DNA of 13,838 bases from Patescibacteria group bacterium (GTDB lineage: Bacteria > Patescibacteriota > Microgenomatia > PFEM01 > JAHIFH01), in NCBI GenBank assembly GCA_018900995.1, contig JAHIFH010000027.1:1-13838 (forward strand). Direction: 5' to 3'. The position numbers were made by a program, and so were the translations under genes. Below the pieces are notes generated by a model that did no database searches, was not told where the DNA came from, and was given only the letters and a program-made list of their open reading frames with translations. Below are positions 6,571-13,069 of this stretch, piece after piece; within the stretch, counting starts at the first letter, position 1; every line of letters starts with the position of its first letter.

Positions 6571-7309
6571 AAAACCATTAGTTTCAATTATTATCCAAAC
6601 TAAAAACGAGCAAAGAACAATTGGTAAATTACTTAAAGTCCTTACTGAACAGACTTTTAAAAACTTTGAGATTGTCGTAGTTGACGATAATTCCACTGAC
6701 AAAACTTTAGAAATTGTTAATATTTTCTCTAAAAAACTGCCAATTAAAATTTTAAAAATTAAGCCAGGTGAGTTCAGCTATTCCTACGTTTTAAATCTCG
6801 GAGCATCAAAAGCTAAGGGCAAATATCTTTGCTCCCTAGTGGGCCACAGTCTGCCTTTTTCAAAAACCTGGCTCGCTGATGGCTTATCTAATTTCAAAGA
6901 TCCTAAAATAGCTGGCATTAGTGCTTACTACAACGAAATTCCCATTAGCTATATCTTTCCCAAAATAGGAAAACTCTTCTTTCGACCCAGCGATAAAAAA
7001 AGATTGAATTTCAATCCCGGTATGACCAATACTTGTTCAATTATTAGAAAAGACCTATGGGAAAAATATCCTTTTGACGAAAAATTACCTGAATGTGAAG
7101 ATTATGATTGGGCATGCGAGATGTTAGCTCGAGGTTATAATGTTGTCAAAGATCCACGATTTAATATTTTCCATTCTCATCTATATTTAGGACAAAGAAT
7201 CAATTGGTTTGCTCGAAAAAAGCGTTGGAAGCTTCTTATCTCTAAAATTAACAAGCGCAAGCGCCCCAGAGAATCTTACACTCGACTAAAACTAAAAAGT
7301 AAGGTATAA
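6545..7309 (+). CDS. GT2-family glycosyltransferase (GT-A fold), no canonical DXD
   Basis: A soluble GT-A glycosyltransferase of 254 residues, probably at the cytoplasmic face of the membrane. The nucleotide-binding start is PLVSIIIQTKNE (11-22), followed by FEIVVVDDNSTDKT (41-54). The position where GT2 enzymes usually carry DXD reads SLVGHSLPFSKTWL (97-110), so the metal-binding acidic pair is replaced by G-H-S. The acceptor-side ED motif is present as PECEDYDWACEM (185-196). The layout resembles rhamnosyltransferase-like GT2 proteins. No membrane helix is evident, and the C-terminus is strongly basic, perhaps for contact with the membrane. The start overlaps tatD by 26 bp and no alternative ATG fits before the core. 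Its TAA stop lies inside the TATAAT box serving the next gene. Sugar and acceptor cannot be told from sequence alone. Confidence 0.88.
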   Translation: MPKTSLKSKKPLVSIIIQTKNEQRTIGKLLKVLTEQTFKNFEIVVVDDNSTDKTLEIVNIFSKKLPIKILKIKPGEFSYSYVLNLGASKAKGKYLCSLVGHSLPFSKTWLADGLSNFKDPKIAGISAYYNEIPISYIFPKIGKLFFRPSDKKRLNFNPGMTNTCSIIRKDLWEKYPFDEKLPECEDYDWACEMLARGYNVVKDPRFNIFHSHLYLGQRINWFARKKRWKLLISKINKRKRPRESYTRLKLKSKV

Positions 7310-7318
7310 TCAGCCTCG
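7282..7318 (+). promoter_or_regulatory. Promoter inside the GT2 3' end (leaderless, stop codon in the -10)
   Basis: This is the best promoter in the window: TCGACT (7282-7287, four of six matches to TTGACA), a 17-bp spacer, then a perfect TATAAT (7305-7310). The TAA stop of the previous gene (7307-7309) is part of the box. The predicted start site is 7317, 2 nt before the ATG at 7319. It should give the surface-glycan cluster its own transcription start. Confidence 0.65.
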
Positions 7319-8827
7319 ATGAAAAGAATAATCGAGCGTTATGATCCCCGAGTCCAAAGATTTTTAGAAATTCTGCCCGGGACTTTGGCGTGGACAATCA
7401 TTATTTTCCCCCTTTGGGGTGCTTTTTTTATTCCTAAAACTGTGGCTTATTTTACTATTGCCTTCTTGGTCTTCTGGTTCTATCGCTCTTTCCAGGCAGC
7501 TTTCTTAGGACTAGCGGGCTACATTAAGATTAGGCAGGCAGAAAAAACTAATTGGCATCAACAGTACAAAAAGGACAAAGATGAAAATTCTCTTAAATGG
7601 GAAGAAATTAAACATCTAATTATTATCCCCAATTACAACGAATCAGTGGAAAAGTTATCCACAACCCTTAACTGTATTGCTAAACAAAAAAATATTGATA
7701 AAAATCAACTTCTCGTGGTTTTAGCAATGGAAGAAAGGGCGGAAGACTCTCGTAAAAGAGCAAAAATACTAGCTAAAAATTTTAAAGGACAATTTGGAGA
7801 ATTAATCACCACTTTCCATCCTGATGGTTTGCCAGGAGAAGTTCGCGGCAAAGCCTCTAACGAATCCTGGGGTGCCAAACAAGCTAAGAAAACTCTCATT
7901 GATAAAAAGGGCTATGACATCAATAAAATGACAATTACTAGTTGTGATGCTGATGCTTGTTTCCATCCTAAATATTTTTCAAATTTAACTTATCAGTTTG
8001 CCTTAAACCCTAATCGCCATCTTCGCTTTTGGCAATCACCTATCTTTTGGCACAACAACTTCTGGCGTGTCCCTGCTTTTGTAAGGATTGTGGGCACAAT
8101 GGGTAATATTATCCATATCGCCAATCTCCAAGAGCCAGATAATCTGCTTTTCAACTACTCCACCTACTCCGCTTCTTTAAAGATGCTTGACGATGTTGGT
8201 TATTGGCACACTGATATCATCCCTGAAGACTGGCATATTTTTCTTCAATGCTTTTTCCACAATAAAGGCCAGGTTGAAGTTGAACCCCTCTTCTCGCCCA
8301 CGAGCATTGACGCCCCTGAAGGAACAAGCTATTTTGGTTCCTTGAGAAATCGTTATGAGCAATGCCGACGCCACGCCTGGGGATGTACCGACTTTCCTTA
8401 TGCTATTAAACAAGCTTTTAAGCATCCGGAGATTCCTATTTGGACAAAATTCTTTAGAATTTACAAAATTATGGAAACTCACCTTATTTGGTCAACTAAC
8501 TGGTTTATTTTAACCTTAGGTGCCTGGATACCAACCTTGGTCAACCCCGTCTTTAAACAAACTGCTTTAGGTTACAATCTGCCCCGGATTTCAAGAATCA
8601 TCTTAACTATTTGTCTTTTCTTTCTTTTTATCATCATTGTTCTTGACAGTGCCCTTCGGCCTAAAAGACCAGTCAAGGTTTCTCGTCCACGCTTGGTCTT
8701 AGAACATCTCACATGGGTCTTTATGCCTGTTGCCGCTCTTTTTATGTCAGTTTTACCTGGACTCCACTCTCAAACCCAATTAATGGCAGGAAAGAGACTA
8801 GAATATCGGGTCACTGAGAAGGTATAA
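7319..8827 (+). CDS. Membrane GT2 glycosyltransferase, cellulose-synthase-like architecture
   Basis: The 502-residue inner-membrane glycosyltransferase has two N-terminal membrane helices (about residues 18-36 and 39-66). A cytoplasmic GT-A domain follows, and at least three C-terminal helices lie at about 385-410, 420-442 and 458-482. Domain motifs in order are HLIIIPNYNES (about 100-110), the DXD motif in TSCDADACFHP (about 208-218), the catalytic ED in IIPEDWHIF (about 300-308), and QCRRHAWG (about 345-352). The last corresponds to the Q(Q/R)xRW acceptor motif of processive enzymes such as BcsA, with His in the usual aromatic position before AWG. This suggests sugar addition coupled to membrane passage, although processivity is inferred only. 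It has its own leaderless promoter and lies in the same frame as the genes before and after. No PilZ domain is visible. Substrate unknown. Confidence 0.88.
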   Translation: MKRIIERYDPRVQRFLEILPGTLAWTIIIFPLWGAFFIPKTVAYFTIAFLVFWFYRSFQAAFLGLAGYIKIRQAEKTNWHQQYKKDKDENSLKWEEIKHLIIIPNYNESVEKLSTTLNCIAKQKNIDKNQLLVVLAMEERAEDSRKRAKILAKNFKGQFGELITTFHPDGLPGEVRGKASNESWGAKQAKKTLIDKKGYDINKMTITSCDADACFHPKYFSNLTYQFALNPNRHLRFWQSPIFWHNNFWRVPAFVRIVGTMGNIIHIANLQEPDNLLFNYSTYSASLKMLDDVGYWHTDIIPEDWHIFLQCFFHNKGQVEVEPLFSPTSIDAPEGTSYFGSLRNRYEQCRRHAWGCTDFPYAIKQAFKHPEIPIWTKFFRIYKIMETHLIWSTNWFILTLGAWIPTLVNPVFKQTALGYNLPRISRIILTICLFFLFIIIVLDSALRPKRPVKVSRPRLVLEHLTWVFMPVAALFMSVLPGLHSQTQLMAGKRLEYRVTEKV

Positions 8828-8836
8828 TGATGGTTG
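8823..8836 (+). promoter_or_regulatory. TATAAT box abutting the first GT-C gene (stop codon in the -10)
   Basis: AAGGTATAAT occurs here exactly as at 7301-7310, with the hexamer at 8823-8828. The TAA stop of the preceding gene (8825-8827) is again part of the box. ATG 8837 follows after 8 nt, the same distance as at 7319. No good -35 is visible (TAGAAT at 8799-8804 is weak), so strength is uncertain. Confidence 0.5.
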
Positions 8837-10123
8837 ATGACCCAATTTTCTGTTAGTCTTTGGGGTGATGAAGCCTGGGCAGCCACCCTAGCGGTTAAGC
8901 CTTATTTAAAAATTATTCAAATTGTCGCCCGTGATACCTCTCCACCGCTTTACTATCTTCTCTATCACACCTGGATCCAGTTTTTTGGTATCTCGGAAGT
9001 GTCTATTCGTGCTCTTTCTTTTCTCTTTTTCCTAGGCACAGTCATCACTGTTTTTTTCATCGGCAAACATCTTTGGGATAAAAAAACAGGAGCATTAGCA
9101 GCTCTTCTAGCCTTCACTAATCCCTTTCTTTTTAATTACGCTTTTGAAGGGAGAATGTATGCCCTTTTGGCACTCACCTCGACTCTATCAGTTTATTTCT
9201 TTTTGAAAAAAAATCGCCCTGGTTTTATTCTTGCCAGTGCTGCGGCTCTTTACACTCATCATTTTTTCATTTTTGTCATTTTTTTTGAGGGTCTTTGGCA
9301 CTTAGTAGAAAATTGGCGACAACCAATTAAAAAAATCATCAAAAGCTTTACTGATTTCTTTATTATTGGCTTGCTTTACCTTCCTTGGTTTTATCCACTT
9401 TATTATCAAACTTCTTTAGTTGGCAGTGGTTTTTGGCTAGGCAAACCCAATCCAGAGGTTTTTTTGGCAACGGTGCTGAAATTCCTTGTGGGTGATGGTT
9501 TTGAACTAACCCGACAGCTGGCTTTACTGGCGATTATCATTACCTTACTCCTTAGAAACTGGCTTAAAGACAAAAAACACACCTTCTTTCTCCTGGGTTG
9601 GTTCTTCGTCCCCTTAATCCTCACCTATCTTATTTCTCAGGTCTTTCAATCAATCTTTTTTGACCGCTATATGTTGATGGTCATTCCTGCCAGTTCTTTG
9701 TTAATTGCCTCACTAAGAAGAAAGCCTTCTTTGGTGTTTATCCTAGTAATTATCTTCTTCTTAGCCACTCTTAACTATCATTATCTCACCCACCCCTTCA
9801 AAAGACCTTTCAGAGAATTAGCTAATTATGTCAAAGCAGAAGCAACAGATTTAACTCTCATTAACTACAATGCCGCCGCCCATCACCTTTTTGAATCCAA
9901 ATATTATGGCTTAGAAGCGCCTATTTATGCCCCTGAGCCTTTGCCTTTTTATACTGGCACCGCTTTAATGGAAAAAAATGATGTTATCAACCAGTTGCCT
10001 GACGAAGAAAAAATTGGTTTAATTACAAGTGCCAGTCCTCAGGATGTAGTCGTGCCTGGCTACACGACTGAAAAAAGTAAACAGTTTGATAGTCTCTACT
10101 TCCTATGGCTAAGAAAAATCTGA
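8837..10123 (+). CDS. GT-C fold membrane glycosyltransferase (GT39/ArnT-like), first helix absent
   Basis: A polytopic GT-C glycosyltransferase of 428 residues from ATG 8837; such enzymes transfer a sugar from a polyprenyl-phosphate donor on the outer face of the membrane. The catalytic first-loop motif is SLWGDEAW (residues 7-14). It is followed by RDTSPPLYYLLYHTW (about 33-47) and the conserved EGRMYAL block (about 92-98). About eight or nine membrane helices follow, ending in a soluble tail of about 100 residues. In relatives the acidic motif comes just after a first membrane helix, but here only eight residues precede it. In-frame TAA and TGA at 8825-8830 rule out a longer start. A TTG at 8834 would add one residue; ATG 8837 matches the promoter spacing better. 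The 3' end overlaps the next gene by 19 bp. Donor and acceptor unknown. Confidence 0.85.
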   Translation: MTQFSVSLWGDEAWAATLAVKPYLKIIQIVARDTSPPLYYLLYHTWIQFFGISEVSIRALSFLFFLGTVITVFFIGKHLWDKKTGALAALLAFTNPFLFNYAFEGRMYALLALTSTLSVYFFLKKNRPGFILASAAALYTHHFFIFVIFFEGLWHLVENWRQPIKKIIKSFTDFFIIGLLYLPWFYPLYYQTSLVGSGFWLGKPNPEVFLATVLKFLVGDGFELTRQLALLAIIITLLLRNWLKDKKHTFFLLGWFFVPLILTYLISQVFQSIFFDRYMLMVIPASSLLIASLRRKPSLVFILVIIFFLATLNYHYLTHPFKRPFRELANYVKAEATDLTLINYNAAAHHLFESKYYGLEAPIYAPEPLPFYTGTALMEKNDVINQLPDEEKIGLITSASPQDVVVPGYTTEKSKQFDSLYFLWLRKI

Positions 10124-11610
10124 AAAAATACCTAAAAAAATATTGGTTAGTTCTGGTTTTTATTTTAGTTATTTTCCTGCGTTTACCTTCTTTATTTGAG
10201 CCTTTTACTTACGGCGATGAAGGCATCTATCTTGCTTTGGGTCAAGCCGCGAGAAAAGGCTTAGTCTTTTATCGCGATATTCATGATAACAAACCACCTA
10301 TGCTTTATCTTCTCGCTGGCTTAGCCGGCGATTTTTCCAGCTATCGTCTTACCGCCTTTTTCTGGAGCTTAGCCACTATCTTTGTTTTTTACCAATTAAG
10401 CAAACTTCTTTTTAAGAAAAATTTACCCGCTATCATTACCGCCACAACAATCTTTGCTTTTCTCACTAGTATTCACACTTTTGAGGGCAATGTAGCTAAT
10501 GCGGAAAACTTTATGCTTTTGCCCACAATCGCTGCCTTTTATCTTATTGCTAAGAAAGGTTTTGACAAAAAAACACACTTACTTAAAAACGCTAAAATCT
10601 GGCTCTTGGCAGGAATTCTTTTGGGGTTGGCAACTCTTTTCAAAGTTCCGGCTGCTTTTGATTTCATTGCCATTGGCGCTCTTCTTTTTATAGCGTTTTT
10701 TAAAGAAAGGAAGAAAAACTACACCCGATACGCTGTACGCTATACGCTCCTATTAATAGGTTTTTTTCTCCCAATTCTCCTTACTCTCATTTACTACACT
10801 TCTCAGGGAGCGCTGAGTCAGTATCTAGTTGCTGCTTTCTTTCAAAACCTCCCTTATTTATCTTCTTGGGCCGGTGGTCAATCTCAAGCAGGAGGCTTTC
10901 CCTTGCTAATTGTGCTCCGAGTTTGGGTAGTGGCTTTACTAATCATGCTTCTCTTTCTTTTCAGGAAGAAAATCTCTTTTAGAACCCAGCTTATTTTCGC
11001 TTGGTTTGGCTTTTCCTGGTTTGCTGCTTTACTTTCTTCAAGACCCTATCCCCATTATTTAATTCAAGTTCTGCCGGCGCTCTCTCTTTCTTTTGGTCTA
11101 TTATTTGTTAAAGGAAAAGGCTTTCTTATAGAAAAAGCCGTGCCTGCTACCCTACTGGTTGTTTTTGTGGCTACCTTTTATAGCTTCCAATTTTGGAGCT
11201 ATCCTAGTCTCCCTTACTATTTCAACTTCTATCAATTCGCTCTTAGGGGTAAAAGTCAACAAGAATATTTTAATGATTTTGATGGGCGCGCCAACTCAAT
11301 TTATCAAGTAGCTGATTATCTTCAAGTCCATACCATTCCTTATGAGAGAATTTTTATCTGGGGCAATATTCCTTCTATCTACCCTCTTGCCCGGCGTCTC
11401 CCAACCGGACGCTATACCGTTGCTTATCATATCATTGACTTCAACGGCCATAATGAAACAATCGCTGAACTTCAAGAATTAAATCCCCGCTATATTATCG
11501 TTGATCCTCAAGAGAAGCGTCCTTTTCCAAAATTCTTTCTTTGGCTGGAGCAAAGATATTTTCTTGCCAAGCAAATCGGTGACTTTCAAATCTTCCACCG
11601 CCTTCTCTAG
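10105..11610 (+). CDS. GT-C fold membrane glycosyltransferase (GT39/ArnT-like)
   Basis: A second polytopic GT-C glycosyltransferase, 501 residues, complete at the N-terminus. A basic cytoplasmic start (MAKKNLKKYLKKY) is followed by membrane helix 1 (about 13-30). The catalytic loop FTYGDEGIYLALGQA comes next, with D38 and E39. A second loop motif is FYRDIHDNKPPMLYLLAG (about 55-72), and NVANAENFMLLPT (about 128-140) is a block seen in such proteins. About ten further hydrophobic helices and a soluble C-terminal region of about 120 residues follow. The start lies within the last 19 bp of the upstream GT-C gene, in a different frame, without a Shine-Dalgarno site, so translation is probably coupled. 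A tandem heptamer repeat encodes the loop YTRYAVRYTL (about 207-216). The enzyme class is secure; the substrate is unknown. Confidence 0.88.
   Translation: MAKKNLKKYLKKYWLVLVFILVIFLRLPSLFEPFTYGDEGIYLALGQAARKGLVFYRDIHDNKPPMLYLLAGLAGDFSSYRLTAFFWSLATIFVFYQLSKLLFKKNLPAIITATTIFAFLTSIHTFEGNVANAENFMLLPTIAAFYLIAKKGFDKKTHLLKNAKIWLLAGILLGLATLFKVPAAFDFIAIGALLFIAFFKERKKNYTRYAVRYTLLLIGFFLPILLTLIYYTSQGALSQYLVAAFFQNLPYLSSWAGGQSQAGGFPLLIVLRVWVVALLIMLLFLFRKKISFRTQLIFAWFGFSWFAALLSSRPYPHYLIQVLPALSLSFGLLFVKGKGFLIEKAVPATLLVVFVATFYSFQFWSYPSLPYYFNFYQFALRGKSQQEYFNDFDGRANSIYQVADYLQVHTIPYERIFIWGNIPSIYPLARRLPTGRYTVAYHIIDFNGHNETIAELQELNPRYIIVDPQEKRPFPKFFLWLEQRYFLAKQIGDFQIFHRLL
10728..10748 (+). repeat. Three tandem heptamers (RTACGCT) inside the GT-C gene
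   Basis: TACGCT occurs at 10729-10734, 10736-10741 and 10743-10748, each preceded by A or G, making 3 x 7 bp. Twenty-one bases equal seven codons, so the block keeps the frame. It encodes a polar loop between two membrane helices and is GC-richer than its surroundings. Confidence 0.75.
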
Positions 11611-11618
11611 CCATTCCG

Positions 11619-11636
11619 TGTTAGAATGTATATAGC
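11619..11636 (+). promoter_or_regulatory. Extended -10 promoter before the 109-residue membrane protein gene
   Basis: TGTTAGAAT (11619-11627) is an extended -10 element with hexamer TAGAAT at 11622-11627. It lies in the 26-bp gap after the GT-C stop, 9 nt before the GTG at 11637. The expected start site is about 11634, so the leader would be about 3 nt. No -35 is evident. Confidence 0.45.
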
Positions 11637-11966
11637 GTGAGAGAAAAATTAACCAAGACCCTCGCCCAAATTAGCCTTTTCTTTTTAGCCGCCCAAATCT
11701 TGATTATTGTTTCGGTTTGGCGATTTTTACCTCCTGAGATTCCTTTTTTTTATTCCCGTCCTTGGGGAAAAGACCAGTTAGTTAACTATCCAGGGATAGT
11801 CATTCTCCCCATCATCTGTTTAGTTGTCTTTTTCGCCAACGCGGTGGTTGCCCAATTAGCCACCAAGGAGGAAACTTTGGTTAAGAAAATGCTGGCAGTA
11901 GCCAATCTGACCTTTGGCTTTTTAATCCTTATTAGTTTAGTCCAAATTATTCGCCTCATTATCTAG
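11637..11966 (+). CDS. Small hypothetical membrane protein (three predicted helices)
   Basis: The 109-residue protein is of no family I can name with confidence. Three membrane helices lie at about residues 12-29, 52-72 and 87-107. The loop between the first two, RFLPPEIPFFYSRPWGKDQL (29-48), is rich in Pro and aromatic residues and is the only part that looks conserved in character; it is loosely like DUF1648-type small membrane proteins. The start is GTG, supported by the extended -10 box 9 nt upstream and the absence of another start before the first helix. The stop overlaps the GTG start of the WecA-like gene (TAGTG), so the two are translationally coupled. An accessory or stabilising role for the neighbouring phospho-sugar transferase is possible but is only inferred from the coupling. 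Confidence 0.75.
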   Translation: MREKLTKTLAQISLFFLAAQILIIVSVWRFLPPEIPFFYSRPWGKDQLVNYPGIVILPIICLVVFFANAVVAQLATKEETLVKKMLAVANLTFGFLILISLVQIIRLII

Positions 11967-13069
11967 TGAACAGTCTTTTAATCAAAAACTTAATCGCCCT
12001 CCCTCTTTTATTTGCTTTTCTTATCTCTTTGTTCGCGACTCCATTAACCATTTTTATCTACCGGCGCTTGGGTTGGGTTGATGATCCAAAAAAAAGAAAA
12101 AGAAAGCAAGATACCCATCATGAACCTGTTCCCCGAGGAGGAGGGATTCCTATCTTTTTGGCTTTACTGATTAGCTCACTCATCTTCTTGCCACTTGACA
12201 AACACTTGAAAGGAATTTTGATTGGGGTAACGATTATGACTATTATGGGGCTACTTGATGACCGCTTTGATCTTAATCCTTATCTACGCTTGATTTTCTG
12301 TTTTTTCGCCGCCGGCGCGGTCGTGGGCGCTGGGATCGGCATTGCCTTTATTACCAATCCTTTTAATGGCATCATTCGCCTTGACCAGCCGCAAATTCAA
12401 TTTCAGCTCTTAGGAGAAGCCCGCAGTATTTGGATTATCGCTGATATTCTTGCTCTTCTCTGGATTGTTGGTTTAAGCAATATTGTCAATTGGTCCAAAG
12501 GTTTTGACGGTCAGTTACCAGGCATTGTCGTTGTTGCCGGTTTAGCTATTGCTCTTCTAGCGATGAAATTCTCTGCCGATATTACTCAATGGCCCGTGGC
12601 TATTCTAGCCTCAATTACCGCCGGCGCCTATCTTGGCTTTCTCCCTTTTAATTTTTATCCTCAAAAAATTATGCCTGGTTTCGCTGGCGGGACTTTAGCT
12701 GGCTTTATGTTAGCCGTTTTAGCAATTCTATCTACCACAAAAATTGGCACTGCTATTGTTGTTCTGGGAGTACCCATTGTCGATGCCTTTTATTCAATTG
12801 CCCGTCGTCTTTTGGCAGGGCGCTCCCCTGTTTGGGGAGATCGCGGTCATCTCCATCACAAGCTCCTTGACGAGTGGCGCTGGGGCAAGCGACGAACCGC
12901 CATTTTCTATTGGGGGATTACCGCCTTTTTAGGGATTATCGCTTTAAACTTGAATAGTCAAGGCAAATTTTATACAATTATTATGTTAGTGGTGTTTATC
13001 GGAGGGTTACTTTTGTGGTTCAACTTCCTTTCAACCTTTTTCGCTCCATTCGGCCGAGACAGACGCTAA
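11966..13069 (+). CDS. WecA/MraY-superfamily polyprenyl-phosphate sugar-1-phosphate transferase, variant active site
   Basis: A GT4-type integral membrane enzyme of 367 residues. The family moves a sugar-1-phosphate from a UDP-sugar to undecaprenyl phosphate on the cytoplasmic face, starting lipid-linked glycan synthesis. Visible family blocks are HHEPVPRGGGIPI (51-63), GLLDDRFDL (95-103, D98/D99/D102) and NIVNWSKGFDGQLPG (172-186). GDRGHLHHKLLD (291-302) supplies the cytoplasmic His motif. About ten or eleven helices are expected. Two usual acidic positions differ: the first Asp of the DGxDG motif is K178 (SKGFDG), and the GDxGS-like motif reads MPGFAGGTLAGF (236-247) without Asp. I recall similar variants in CPR proteins, so this may be a lineage subfamily rather than decay. 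Start GTG overlaps the preceding stop. The family is secure; the sugar substrate and even the exact reaction are uncertain. Confidence 0.88.
   Translation: MNSLLIKNLIALPLLFAFLISLFATPLTIFIYRRLGWVDDPKKRKRKQDTHHEPVPRGGGIPIFLALLISSLIFLPLDKHLKGILIGVTIMTIMGLLDDRFDLNPYLRLIFCFFAAGAVVGAGIGIAFITNPFNGIIRLDQPQIQFQLLGEARSIWIIADILALLWIVGLSNIVNWSKGFDGQLPGIVVVAGLAIALLAMKFSADITQWPVAILASITAGAYLGFLPFNFYPQKIMPGFAGGTLAGFMLAVLAILSTTKIGTAIVVLGVPIVDAFYSIARRLLAGRSPVWGDRGHLHHKLLDEWRWGKRRTAIFYWGITAFLGIIALNLNSQGKFYTIIMLVVFIGGLLLWFNFLSTFFAPFGRDRR
13001..13014 (+). promoter_or_regulatory. Shine-Dalgarno site deciding the DPPR synthase start
   Basis: GGAGG at 13001-13005 lies 9 nt before GTG 13015 inside the 3' end of the WecA-like gene. 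It is the strongest ribosome binding site in the window, and it fits a gene that begins in the middle of an upstream coding region, where a leaderless start is impossible. Confidence 0.7.

Noticed and set aside
7655..7663. Perfect DnaA-box match TTATCCACA
   Set aside because: Single copy inside a glycosyltransferase coding region, with no cluster, AT-rich unwinding element or dnaA/dnaN nearby; consistent with chance and coding constraint.
8825..8830. TGA recoding or stop read-through joining the GT2 and GT-C genes into one protein
   Set aside because: TAA comes first and TGA is used as a normal stop elsewhere (3577-3579, 10121-10123), with no internal in-frame TGA in recognised genes; a promoter and ATG follow at once.
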